From: Thiobacillus sp. | GTDB taxonomy: Bacteria > Pseudomonadota > Gammaproteobacteria > Burkholderiales > Thiobacillaceae | Direction of reading: 5' to 3' | Assembly: GCA_030680405.1 (NCBI GenBank) | Contig: JAUXVT010000028.1 | Location: 1-64,000, forward strand | Length of the DNA stretch: 64,000 nt | In this document: positions 1-9,139 of the stretch, piece by piece | Layout of the letters: every line of letters begins with the position of its first letter | How positions within the stretch are numbered: position 1 is the stretch's first letter | Notes under the pieces: model-generated | Databases searched by the model: none | What the model saw: the letters and a program-made list of their open reading frames with translations, nothing else | What the model was told of the DNA's origin: nothing | Position numbers and translations under genes: made by a program

Positions 1-1159
1 GGCCGGCAACACCCAGGCCGAGGCGCGCACCCAGGCGCTATCAGAATTGTTCGAGCGCCACATCAAGTTCCGCATCATCGAAGAGGGCCTCTGCCTGCCC
101 GACGTGCCCGAAGAAGTCATCAACCGCTACCCGCACATCGCCGCCGGCATCCGCGGCCTGCGCGAAGCGGGCTTCGGCATCCTGGTGAAAGACGCCTCGC
201 TCGGCGGCCAGTACCCGGTGATGAACGTGACCCTGCTGCACCCCCACGACCAGGGCTGCTTCGCCAGCTTCGGCGCGCATCCGCGCTTCGAGGTGGCGCT
301 GGAGCGTGCGCTGACCGAGCTGTTGCAGGGCCGCGCGCTCGACTCGCTCGCGGGCTTCCCGGCCCCCGGCTTCGACGAAGCCGAAATCGCCGACCCGCAG
401 AATCTGGAAATCCACTTCGTCGATTCCAGCGGCGTCATCAGCTGGCAATTCCTGCGCGACACCCCCGACTTCGAATTCGTCGACTGGAATTTCGGCACCA
501 CGACCGAAGAAGATTACGCGTGGTCGGTCGAAGCGCTGCACGCCGAAGGACATGATCTGTATATCGCCGACTTCACCCATCTCGGCGTCTACGCCTGCCG
601 CATTCTGGTCCCGGGCATGTCCGAGATTTACCCGGTCGAAGAACTCGAATTCGAGAACAACAGCGTCGGCAACCTGATCCGCCCGGCGCTCGCGCGCCTG
701 CCCGAATTAACCGACGAGGAATGCACCGAGTTGCTCGACCTGATCGTCGAACTGGAACTGGCCGACGACCGCCTGGTCACGGTGCTGATCGGCCTCGCTC
801 CCGACGCCGATTCGCCGTGGACCGACATCCGCGTGGGCGAGATCAAGCTGCTGCTCGCGCTCGCCCTCGGCGACGACGATGCGATCCGGGAAGGCTGCAC
901 ATGGATCGCCCAATACGGCCAGCGCAGCGAAGCGCGCCTGAAGGTGTACCGCTGCATCGCCGACCTCGCCCAGCTCGACGACCCCAGCCCCTTCGAGCCC
1001 GCGCTGGCCCTGATGTACGGCCGCGAGACGCTGAAACAGGCGTTTGCGCTATTCAATCAGGATGAGCGGTTTTTCGGACTGACCAAGCTGGGCAGCAACT
1101 TCGAGGGCAGCGCGATTCACCAGCGCTTGTTGGAGGCTTATCGCAAGGTGCGAGGGTGA
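1..1159 (+). CDS. ycaO: YcaO, RimO accessory factor (3' part, cut by window start)
   Basis: The reading frame is already open at base 2, so this is the C-terminal part (about 385 residues) of a protein that begins outside the window. The stretch AGNTQAEARTQALSELFERH and the following LGGQYPV and CFASFGAHP segments match the ATP-grasping YcaO domain of E. coli YcaO (about 586 residues). That protein helps RimO in the beta-methylthiolation of ribosomal protein S12. After the YcaO domain comes an acidic, helical C-terminal domain, as in the E. coli protein and unlike the azoline-forming YcaO cyclodehydratases. No leader-peptide or bacteriocin-type gene lies downstream, which supports the housekeeping role. 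The TTG at 47 is an internal codon, not a start. Family assignment is confident; the exact role is inferred from E. coli. Confidence 0.9.
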   Translation, partial: AGNTQAEARTQALSELFERHIKFRIIEEGLCLPDVPEEVINRYPHIAAGIRGLREAGFGILVKDASLGGQYPVMNVTLLHPHDQGCFASFGAHPRFEVALERALTELLQGRALDSLAGFPAPGFDEAEIADPQNLEIHFVDSSGVISWQFLRDTPDFEFVDWNFGTTTEEDYAWSVEALHAEGHDLYIADFTHLGVYACRILVPGMSEIYPVEELEFENNSVGNLIRPALARLPELTDEECTELLDLIVELELADDRLVTVLIGLAPDADSPWTDIRVGEIKLLLALALGDDDAIREGCTWIAQYGQRSEARLKVYRCIADLAQLDDPSPFEPALALMYGRETLKQAFALFNQDERFFGLTKLGSNFEGSAIHQRLLEAYRKVRG

Positions 1160-1242
1160 CGGTACTTCCTGGATGATCGAATCGAAAAGTCATTCGAATC
1201 CGACCCTTTGGCTCGAAGACGCTGCGACTGCACCTGCACTGC

Positions 1243-1446
1243 TTAGATTCTGACGAAATAGGGCAACGCCATGAGTGCGACCCCAATTGCGACAAGAAGC
1301 AGCGTGTTGGAAACGAAATACGGGTAGATCATGAGTCCCAACCCGCTGAACAGCGAGACGACCGCCCTCTGCTTCTTGCCGTACATGAAGAAGCCAAGCC
1401 CGACTGAGCTGAAAAGCAGACTCCAAAGAAGCAACGACGTATTCAT
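1243..1446 (-). CDS. Small two- to three-helix membrane protein
   Basis: 67 residues starting at ATG 1446. The protein is almost entirely hydrophobic: helices at about residues 3-22, 28-43 and 48-64, with a short basic loop (YGKKQR) after the first helix. It resembles short proteins often labelled 'amino acid transport protein' in proteobacteria, but I know of no experimental function. It stands alone in an AT-richer patch between ycaO and a broken DUF2971 gene and converges on ycaO. The 180 bases upstream (1447-1627) show no recognisable element. Confidence 0.6.
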   Translation of the reverse strand: MNTSLLLWSLLFSSVGLGFFMYGKKQRAVVSLFSGLGLMIYPYFVSNTLLLVAIGVALMALPYFVRI

Positions 1447-1627
1447 TGCGGTCTCACAAGTTGTCTAATGATTAAAAGGGTCAATTTCGACTCCTGGACG
1501 CCAGGTTTTCTCTATTTGCGGAAAGTCATTTTTCAGAAACCAATTCGAAGCGGGCCCCTTTAGCTCCTTCTCCTTTTCGCGGGTTGTCCATACAGGGAAG
1601 GGTTAGTTCACATTTTTGTCTGCCCTC

Positions 1628-2391
1628 TCAAGGAACTGTAGATTCCATTGGCACGACCGCGAAGTGGCCATCAGCAAGGCGGGACGAAATGGTCGTTACG
1701 TCGGAATGAAGCCGGTTCACAAGTGTCCTCACCGCATCGATCGGAAGACTACATCTTGGACCAAGAATGACTTCAGCTAGTTGAAGGTCCGGCCCGAACG
1801 GGTAGAAGTGCAGGCTTCCCACTTTTGTGGCCTCCGATAGAGGCACAAGCACTCGCTGCTCCTCCTCGTAACTCCAACTTGAGAATTTGGTACGGCGTAG
1901 CAGTGCTTGGAGATCTACATCAAGCAGATCGGGAGTGCCACCGTCGGCCAACTCATCCAGTATTCTCTTGTCTTCATAAAGCACTTCTTCGGCTCGTGTT
2001 CTTTCGAGGTTGAAGCCGAGACAGATGCCTCGATGCTTGTTTCCATAGTGACTCCACAAGACAGGATTCTTCCAATCGGCGCTGAAGCACAAAGCCCTGT
2101 GTGTGAGTCGAAGTCCTGCTTGAAGTCAGTTGCGGCACGTCGTGTATTGGCTCGGAATCTCATGGCCATCAGTTCGAATGGGTCGTTCAAGTCTGAGAAT
2201 CGAGCAACCTTTAGGTGGCCCAGACTGATGTCGCTGATCCCATACTCAGCCGATGTCACGTGATAGACCCGTAGGAAGTCTTGCGAAGGTGGACGAACGA
2301 CAGCGGCGCTGCCCATCGTTTTTTTGTAACCCGCCGTGGACCACTCGGTTCTGAACTCTTGGTGCAATCCCATCGGTTCGCTCCCAATCAA
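1628..2391 (-). pseudogene. DUF2971 family gene, broken by a single-base frameshift
   Basis: Two overlapping minus-strand frames together make one DUF2971 protein of about 250 residues. The N-terminal part (from ATG 2373, or TTG 2391) carries YHVTSAEYGISDIS and RFSDLNDPFEL. The C-terminal part, in another frame, carries CFSADWKNPVLWSHYGNKHR and GICLGF. Both are hallmark segments of the family. The frames meet at 2091-2093, a run of three A on the plus strand. One extra T on the coding strand there would restore the usual G-L-L-C-F-S join, so a one-base loss in a homopolymer explains the break. DUF2971 proteins are of unknown function and are often found in accessory or defence-rich DNA. Base composition is lower in GC than the flanks. 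It could be a real pseudogene or a sequencing error. Confidence 0.75.
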
Positions 2392-2490
2392 CGAGTGGTC
2401 CGAGAATTAGAACTAATAGGGTTAGGCACGAGATATTTCATGCTCGCGTAATTACCGTGAATCCCTGCCAATGATGCGAAATTGAATGAC

Positions 2491-3240
2491 TCACGCCCCG
2501 CGCTGCCGCACCGTCTCATACAAACACAGTGCCGCCGACACCGAGACGTTGAGGCTCTGCACCGTGCCGCCGATGGGAATGCGCGCGACCTGATCGCAGC
2601 TTTGCTTGACCAGACGCCGGATGCCCTCGCCCTCGGCCCCCAGCACCCAGGCGATCCCGGTTTTGGCGTCGATTCCGGACAGGGGTTTGTCACCGTCCAT
2701 GTCGGCGGCGATCACCCAGATGTTGTGTTCCTTGATCTCCTCGATGGTGCGCGCAAGGTTGGTGACCATGATGTAAGGCACGGTTTCCGCTGCGCCCGAG
2801 GCGACCTTTTCCACCGTGGCGTTGACGCCGACGGCGTTGTCTTTCGGCGCGATGACGGCATGCACGCCAAAGGCATCGGCCGAACGGAGAATGGCGCCGA
2901 GGTTGTGCGGGTCGGTCACCCCATCGAGGATCACCAGCAGCGGCGGGCCTTTGATGTTTTCCAGCACCTCGTCGAGCGAATGCGTGAGCGCAACCGGCTT
3001 GACGCGGGCGACCACGCCCTGATGATTGGCGGCCTTGCCGACCAGCCGGGTCAGCCGGTCGGCTTCAACCTGCACGAGCTTGACCTGGTTGTCCTTGGCC
3101 TGATGAACCAGGTCGCGCGCGCGCGCATCGCGGCGGGTGAGGTCGAGATAGATTTCCAGCACGCCCGACGGGTCGTGCCGTAGCCGGGCCAGCACGGCGT
3201 GAAAGCCGTAGATTAGTTTTTCGGCGGACTTCTCACTCAT
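2491..3240 (-). CDS. rlmB: 23S rRNA (guanosine-2251-2'-O)-methyltransferase RlmB
   Basis: 249 residues, the normal length for RlmB. An N-terminal L30e-like substrate-binding domain (residues 1-75, YGFHAVLARL) is followed by a SPOUT methyltransferase domain. The three SPOUT motifs are visible: DPHNLGAILRSADAFG, LGAEGEG and IPIGGTVQSLNVSVSAAL. They form the knotted AdoMet site. The enzyme methylates the ribose of G2251 in the 23S rRNA P loop. The ATG at 3240 overlaps the rnr stop (ATGA), so it is translationally coupled to rnr, the common gamma/betaproteobacterial order. About 100 bases downstream (2392-2490) hold nothing obvious. Confidence 0.95.
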   Translation of the reverse strand: MSEKSAEKLIYGFHAVLARLRHDPSGVLEIYLDLTRRDARARDLVHQAKDNQVKLVQVEADRLTRLVGKAANHQGVVARVKPVALTHSLDEVLENIKGPPLLVILDGVTDPHNLGAILRSADAFGVHAVIAPKDNAVGVNATVEKVASGAAETVPYIMVTNLARTIEEIKEHNIWVIAADMDGDKPLSGIDAKTGIAWVLGAEGEGIRRLVKQSCDQVARIPIGGTVQSLNVSVSAALCLYETVRQRGA

Positions 3241-5537
3241 TGCTTCTTGCTACTGGCTTTAGGTTTCGCCGTCCGGGGTTTTGAAGATTTCTTTTTCGGC
3301 GCCGATTGCTCAAACGCGCGCTGCATGTCGTGCGCAAAGCTGTCCTGTTCGACCAGGCTGAAATCGATCTTGCTGGTTTCGATGTCGGCGCGCATCACCT
3401 TGATGCGCACGCGGTCGCCCAGGCGATAGCGCTTGCCGGTGCGCTCACCGAGCATCAAGTGTTTGGCCTGGTCGTAGTGGAAGTAATCCTGGCCGAGTTC
3501 GGACACGTGAACCAGGCCCTCGATGAAAATATCGTCGACCGCGACAAACATCCCGAAGCTGGTGACCGCGCTCACCGTGCCGTTGTATTCGTCGCCGATG
3601 CGGTCGCGCATGAAATAGGTTTTCAGCCAGGCGTCGACATCGCGGGTGGCGTCGTCGGCGCGGCGCTCGGTCATCGAGCAGTGCGTGCCGACCTCCACCA
3701 GGCCCTTGGCGGGCAGCTTCTCGCCCTGCAGTACCGCCTTGATGCCGCGATGCACCAGCAAATCGGGATAGCGGCGGATCGGCGAGGTGAAGTGGGTGTA
3801 GGCCTCATACGCCAGGCCAAAATGCCCCTTGTTGTCCGGGCTGTAGACCGCCTGCCTCAACGAACGCAGCATCACGGTCTGCAGCAGGCCATGATCGGGA
3901 CGCGGCTTGATCTTCTCCAGCAGTTCCGCGTAATCCTTGGCGTGCGGCTTGTCACCGCCGCCGAGATCAAGGCCGAATTCGGCCAGAAAGCTGCGCAGCG
4001 CAGCGAGCTTCTCGGGGGTCGGGCCTTCGTGCACGCGGTACAGCGCGGGCTGCTTGTTCTCCTGCAGAAAATCCGAGGCGCAGACGTTGGCCGCCAGCAT
4101 GCATTCCTCGATGATGCGGTGGGCGTCGTTGCGGATCACCGGGACGATGGCCTCAATCTTGCCCAGGTCGTCGAAAATGATCTGCGTTTCGGTCGAGCCG
4201 AAATCGATCGCGCCGCGCTTGGCGCGTGCCTTCAACAAGGTGCGGAACAGCTTGTCGAGCGACTGCAGGTGCGGCATCAATGCAGCCTGCTTATCGTCGG
4301 GCGGGGCAGCGCCGGAGAGCCAGTCCCACACCTGGTTGTAGGTCAGGCGCGCGTGCGAAAAAATCACCGCTGGATAAAAGCGGTATTCCTTGACGCTACC
4401 GGTACTGGTGATGCGCATGTCGCACACCATGGACAGGCGGTCGACTTCCGGATTCAGCGAGCAGAGGCCGTTGGACAGCGCCTCGGGCAGCATGGGGATG
4501 ACGCGGCGCGGGAAGTACACCGAGTTGCCGCGGTTGAAGCCTTCGCTGTCGAGCGCATCACGGGGCTTCACGTAATGGCTGACGTCGGCAATCGCCACCA
4601 CCAGCCGGTAGCCGCTGCGGCCGAGCGGCTCACAGTACACCGCATCGTCGAAGTCGCGCGCGGTCTCGCTGTCGATGGTGACGAGCGGCAGATGGCGGAT
4701 GTCCTCGCGTTCGGCCGTATCCTTTTTCAGAACCTTATTGGGCAGCTTGGACGCCTGCGTCTCGACGTCCGGCGGGAACACATAGGGCAGATCATGCTTG
4801 CGAAGGGCAATCTCGATTTCCATGCCAGGGCCGGTGAAGCTGCCCAGCACCTCGGTCACCCGCCCGATCGCCTCGTTGTGCGCGCCGGGCTGGGTGAGAA
4901 TTTCCACCGTCACCACCTGGCCGGACTGCGCGGCCCCCGCGTGTTCGACCGGCACCAGGATATCCTGGTTGATGCGGCGGTTTTCGGCAATTAGAAAACC
5001 GACGCCGCCTTCAAGATAGTAGCGGCCGACGATGAATTTATTGACGTGCTCCAGCACCTCGACAATCTTCGCCTCACGCCGCCCGCGCCGGTCGAATCCC
5101 GCCACCCGCACCATGACGCGGTCGCCGTGCAGCACGCGATGCATTTCCTTGGGTGACAGATAGAGGTCGTCGCCGCCTTCGTCCGGCACTACGAAGCCAA
5201 AACCGTCGGGGTGGCCTTCGACCCGGCCCTTGATCAAATCCAGCTTGTCCGGCAGACACAGCTGGCGTTTGCGGTTGAGCATCAGCTGGCCGTCGCGCTG
5301 CATCGCGCCGAGGCGGCGCTGGAACAGGTCGCGCTCGGCTTCGGTGACCTCCAACTGTTCGGCAAATGCGTCGGCATCGACCGGGCAGCCAGCCTCGGTC
5401 AGCAGTTGCAGAATGTATTCGCGGCTGGGCAGCGGCGACTCGTAGCGTTCGACTTCACGCTCGTAGAACGGGTCGGCCTGGCGAATCGCCGGGATTTGGT
5501 GTTTGCTTGCGCGGCTGCGCGATTTCGTCGTTGACAA
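3237..5537 (-). CDS. rnr: Ribonuclease R
   Basis: 766 residues. Order of domains: N-terminal helix-turn-helix-like and cold-shock domains (about 35-240), the RNB catalytic domain with the metal-binding aspartate cluster (TIDSETARDFDDAV, about 287-300), an S1 domain (about 650-735) and a lysine-rich tail. RNase R is a processive 3'-5' exoribonuclease that degrades structured RNA, including rRNA and mRNA with folded ends. The only suitable start is TTG at 5537; an AGAGCAGAG purine stretch lies just upstream and there is no in-frame ATG nearby. The TTG overlaps the -35 box of the divergent tRNA-Leu promoter. It is followed by rlmB with a 4-base overlap. Function is certain from the family; the start is less certain. 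Confidence 0.95.
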   Translation of the reverse strand: MSTTKSRSRASKHQIPAIRQADPFYEREVERYESPLPSREYILQLLTEAGCPVDADAFAEQLEVTEAERDLFQRRLGAMQRDGQLMLNRKRQLCLPDKLDLIKGRVEGHPDGFGFVVPDEGGDDLYLSPKEMHRVLHGDRVMVRVAGFDRRGRREAKIVEVLEHVNKFIVGRYYLEGGVGFLIAENRRINQDILVPVEHAGAAQSGQVVTVEILTQPGAHNEAIGRVTEVLGSFTGPGMEIEIALRKHDLPYVFPPDVETQASKLPNKVLKKDTAEREDIRHLPLVTIDSETARDFDDAVYCEPLGRSGYRLVVAIADVSHYVKPRDALDSEGFNRGNSVYFPRRVIPMLPEALSNGLCSLNPEVDRLSMVCDMRITSTGSVKEYRFYPAVIFSHARLTYNQVWDWLSGAAPPDDKQAALMPHLQSLDKLFRTLLKARAKRGAIDFGSTETQIIFDDLGKIEAIVPVIRNDAHRIIEECMLAANVCASDFLQENKQPALYRVHEGPTPEKLAALRSFLAEFGLDLGGGDKPHAKDYAELLEKIKPRPDHGLLQTVMLRSLRQAVYSPDNKGHFGLAYEAYTHFTSPIRRYPDLLVHRGIKAVLQGEKLPAKGLVEVGTHCSMTERRADDATRDVDAWLKTYFMRDRIGDEYNGTVSAVTSFGMFVAVDDIFIEGLVHVSELGQDYFHYDQAKHLMLGERTGKRYRLGDRVRIKVMRADIETSKIDFSLVEQDSFAHDMQRAFEQSAPKKKSSKPRTAKPKASSKKQ

Positions 5538-5559
5538 TTTAATCTCTGCTCTCTAGAAT
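5531..5559 (+). promoter_or_regulatory. Sigma-70 promoter of tRNA-Leu
   Basis: A perfect TTGACA (5531-5536) and TAGAAT (5554-5559) are separated by 17 bases. The -10 box ends 12 bases before the mature tRNA 5' end, the spacing expected for a tRNA promoter. The -35 box overlaps the rnr start codon on the other strand. Confidence 0.8.
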
Positions 5560-5571
5560 GCGCGCCTTATT

Positions 5572-5656
5572 GCCCAGATGGCGGAATTGGTAGACGCGCA
5601 CGGTTCAGGTCCGTGTGCCGCAAGGTGTGGAGGTTCGAGTCCTCTTCTGGGCACCA
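5572..5656 (+). tRNA. tRNA-Leu (anticodon CAG)
   Basis: 85 nucleotides including an encoded CCA. The acceptor stem GCCCAGA pairs with TCTGGGC. The D-loop region is TGGCGGAATTGGTAGAC. The anticodon stem CACGG/CCGTG encloses a seven-base loop with CAG. A long variable arm and the T-arm GGTTCGAGTCC follow. The class II (long variable arm) shape and the CAG anticodon identify leucine, reading CUG. It lies divergent from rnr behind a consensus promoter and is followed by two extra copies of its own 3' end and a rho-independent terminator. Confidence 0.95.
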
Positions 5657-5725
5657 AATGTTGCAAGTAAATTCTGGGCACCAAATGTTGCAAGTAAATT
5701 CTGGGCACCAAATGTTGCAAGTAAA
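5645..5725 (+). repeat. Three tandem 27-bp copies of the tRNA-Leu 3' tail
   Basis: Units at 5645-5671, 5672-5698 and 5699-5725 are identical. Each begins with the last 12 bases of the tRNA gene (TTCTGGGCACCA) and continues with AAATGTTGCAAGTAAA. The first unit is part of the functional tRNA; the other two are partial duplicates with no T-arm. The array ends directly at the terminator stem. It could come from slippage, or be a remnant of repeated integration at the tRNA end. Confidence 0.95.
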
Positions 5726-5749
5726 AAGCCGACCCCGTGTCGGCTTTTT
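5723..5749. terminator. Rho-independent terminator for tRNA-Leu, probably also for purA
   Basis: Stem AAAAAGCCGAC (5723-5733) pairs perfectly with GTCGGCTTTTT (5739-5749) around the loop CCCGT. T-rich sequence continues downstream on the plus strand and A-rich sequence upstream, so it can work in both directions. It lies between the convergent tRNA and purA. Confidence 0.9.
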
Positions 5750-5774
5750 ATTTTTATACAGTTTAGCTTAAACA

Positions 5775-7085
<1,311 letters not shown>

Positions 7086-7105
7086 CTATTATTGTGCCGC
7101 TGACC

Positions 7106-8071
7106 TTATTGAGTATCGGAACTGGCGATGACCAGCTCGCGCAAATCCAGACTGAAACCGGTGGCCGGGCGCGCCCGGCCGAACACCCGCCCCACCTCGT
7201 CGTAGCGCCCACCCTGCGCGATTGCATGGCTGCGCCCGCCGGTGTAGGCGGCGAACACGACGCCGCTGTGGTAGCCGTAGCCGCGCAACTCGGCCAGATC
7301 ATAGGCCGCTTCGACGTTGACGAGGCCGCGGTCGAGCACCTCCAGGGTGTCCAATGCGGCCTCGACCGCTGCCAGTTGCGGCAGGCGCGCACGCGCCTCG
7401 GCCAGCACGCTGCGGTCGCCATACAGTTGCGGCAGCGCGGCAAAGGCGTCACGCAAGGCGATGGGCAAACCGGCAGTCAAGACTGCCACAGCGCTGCTGT
7501 CCTTGGCCTGCAGCGCACCGAACAACTGGTGCTCGACCTCGCCGCTCAAGCCGGCTTCCTGTGCCAGCGCGCGGTATACCCCGACGTGGCCGATGTCGAG
7601 TTGCACGGTTTTCACCCCGCATGCAGAAAGCCCCTGCAGCATCAGCGTGAGAATTTCGAGATCCGCTTCGGCACCGGCTTCGCCATACAGCTCGGCGCCG
7701 ATCTGGATCGGTTCGCGCGAGCGATGAAAGCCGTCGGACTGGGTATGCAGCACGCTGCCCGCGTAGCACAGGCGATTGACGGCGTTGGCGGCCAGCAGAT
7801 GGGCATCGATTCGTGCCACCTGCGGCGTGATGTCGGCCCGCACCCCCATCAGCCGCCCGGACAGCTGGTCGACCAGCTTGAACGTCTTGAGGTCGAGATC
7901 GGCTCCCACCCCGGTCAGCAGCGAATCAACGTACTCCATCAGCGGTGGAATCACCAGCTGGTAGCCGCGGCTGCGGAACAGGTCGAGTAGAACACGCCGC
8001 ATGTCTTCCATGCGCCATGCTTGCGGTGGCAGCACATCCTCAACGTTCTCTGGCAACAACCAAGCAGTCAT
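7106..8071 (-). CDS. hisZ: ATP phosphoribosyltransferase regulatory subunit HisZ (short form)
   Basis: A paralogue of histidyl-tRNA synthetase that lacks aminoacylation activity and serves as the regulatory partner of short-form HisG in the first step of histidine synthesis. Visible class II synthetase-like segments are LPPQAWRMEDMRRVLLDLFRSRG, VRADITPQVARIDAH, and GGRYDEVGRVFGRARPATGF. The protein has 321 residues. From memory, betaproteobacterial HisZ proteins are usually near 380, so the C-terminal small domain seems to be missing. The stop is followed at once by purA, leaving no room for a frameshifted remainder. It starts one base after the DUF2065 gene. Its presence implies that hisG elsewhere in the genome is of the short type. 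Confidence 0.9.
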   Translation of the reverse strand: MTAWLLPENVEDVLPPQAWRMEDMRRVLLDLFRSRGYQLVIPPLMEYVDSLLTGVGADLDLKTFKLVDQLSGRLMGVRADITPQVARIDAHLLAANAVNRLCYAGSVLHTQSDGFHRSREPIQIGAELYGEAGAEADLEILTLMLQGLSACGVKTVQLDIGHVGVYRALAQEAGLSGEVEHQLFGALQAKDSSAVAVLTAGLPIALRDAFAALPQLYGDRSVLAEARARLPQLAAVEAALDTLEVLDRGLVNVEAAYDLAELRGYGYHSGVVFAAYTGGRSHAIAQGGRYDEVGRVFGRARPATGFSLDLRELVIASSDTQ

Positions 8072-8072
8072 T

Positions 8073-8261
8073 TCAACTCAGTATCATCAACAAAAAAACG
8101 CCGCCCAAAATCGAGGCAGCGCCTATGAAACGCAATTGGCCGTCGTTGAGTTCCAGCACCCGGCGAAAGCTTTCGCGCCATACGGCGGGCGCGGCGAACG
8201 GCAGGACACCTTCAATCACCAACAACAGGCCGATTGCAGCCAGCCAGTCGGAACCGGTCAT
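8073..8261 (-). CDS. DUF2065 small membrane protein
   Basis: 62 residues with two hydrophobic helices (about 5-25 and 44-61) joined by a polar segment with RESFRRVLELNDGQLRFIG, the DUF2065 (YjeT-like) pattern. In E. coli yjeT also sits directly after hflC. Here its ATG overlaps the hflC stop by four bases, so it belongs to the HflKC operon. It probably lies in the inner membrane with HflKC, but no function is established. Confidence 0.85.
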   Translation of the reverse strand: MTGSDWLAAIGLLLVIEGVLPFAAPAVWRESFRRVLELNDGQLRFIGAASILGGVFLLMILS

Positions 8262-9139
8262 TTACCGCCGGCGGCACGCGGATTCTTCATGTACTTGAAG
8301 AAGTCGGCGCTGGGGTCGAGCACCATCACGTCGCTCTTGCTCTTGAAGCTTTCGCGATAGGCCTGCATGCTGCGATAGAACGCATAAAACTCGGCGTTCT
8401 TGCCATAGGCTGCCGCATACAACGCAGAGGCCTTGGCGTCGCCCTGACCCTTGACACTCTGGGCGTCACGATACGCTTCAGCGACGATCACGTCCTTCTG
8501 CTTGTCGGCATCGGCTTTGATTTTTTCGGCTTCAGCCGCGCCGGTCGAACGCAGTTCGTTGGCCACCTGCTTACGCTCGGCTTCCATCCTGCGGTAGACG
8601 TTTTCCGACACGGTTTCCGGCAGATCGACCCGCTTGATCCGGACATCCACCACTTGCACGCCGATCTTGCGCGCATCCTGGTCGGCCTTGGCGCGGATGA
8701 TGCTCATGATTTCCTCGCGACGCCCCGAGACGACTTCGTTGATGGTGCGCTTGCCGAACTCGGCGCGCAGGCCGTCGTTCACCGTCTGGTTGAGGCGAAT
8801 CTGCGCGCGCGTTTCGTCGCCGCCGACCGAGACATAAAATTGCCGCGCATCGATCACCCGCCATTTGATGAACGAATCCACCAGCACGTTCTTCTTTTCC
8901 GAGGTGATGAAACGTTCCGGGTCAGCCGCATCCAGCGTCAGGATGCGCGTATCGAAAAAGCGCACGTTCTGCACCAGTGGCAGTTTGAAATACAACCCCG
9001 GCGTTTTTTTCACCGACACCACCTCACCCAGTTGGAACACCAGGGCGTTCTGCCGCTGGTCCACCGTGAACATGCTGGCGCTCAGCACCACCAGCAGCAC
9101 GATCAGACCAATCAGAAAGGAACCGATATTCTTGTTCAT
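8258..9139 (-). CDS. hflC: HflC, SPFH-domain protease modulator
   Basis: 293 residues. One N-terminal membrane anchor (about 6-24) is followed by a periplasmic SPFH/band-7 domain (about 25-190) and a long helical region rich in alanine and charged residues (about 190-260). HflC pairs with HflK in a large membrane assembly that encloses and restrains the FtsH protease. The ATG overlaps the hflK stop (ATGA), so the two are made together. The C-terminal FYRSMQAYRESF segment is typical of the family. Confidence 0.95.
   Translation of the reverse strand: MNKNIGSFLIGLIVLLVVLSASMFTVDQRQNALVFQLGEVVSVKKTPGLYFKLPLVQNVRFFDTRILTLDAADPERFITSEKKNVLVDSFIKWRVIDARQFYVSVGGDETRAQIRLNQTVNDGLRAEFGKRTINEVVSGRREEIMSIIRAKADQDARKIGVQVVDVRIKRVDLPETVSENVYRRMEAERKQVANELRSTGAAEAEKIKADADKQKDVIVAEAYRDAQSVKGQGDAKASALYAAAYGKNAEFYAFYRSMQAYRESFKSKSDVMVLDPSADFFKYMKNPRAAGGK

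Noticed and set aside
1190-1426. 78-codon frame overlapping the small membrane protein
   Set aside because: Out-of-frame shadow on the same strand; the 67-residue hydrophobic protein at 1243-1446 is the coherent gene.
3306-4994. 562-codon plus-strand frame across rnr
   Set aside because: Antisense shadow of rnr; histidine/alanine/glutamine-rich translation typical of reversed GC-rich codons.
5645-5725. CRISPR array
   Set aside because: The three 27-base units are directly adjacent with no spacers, and there are no cas genes.
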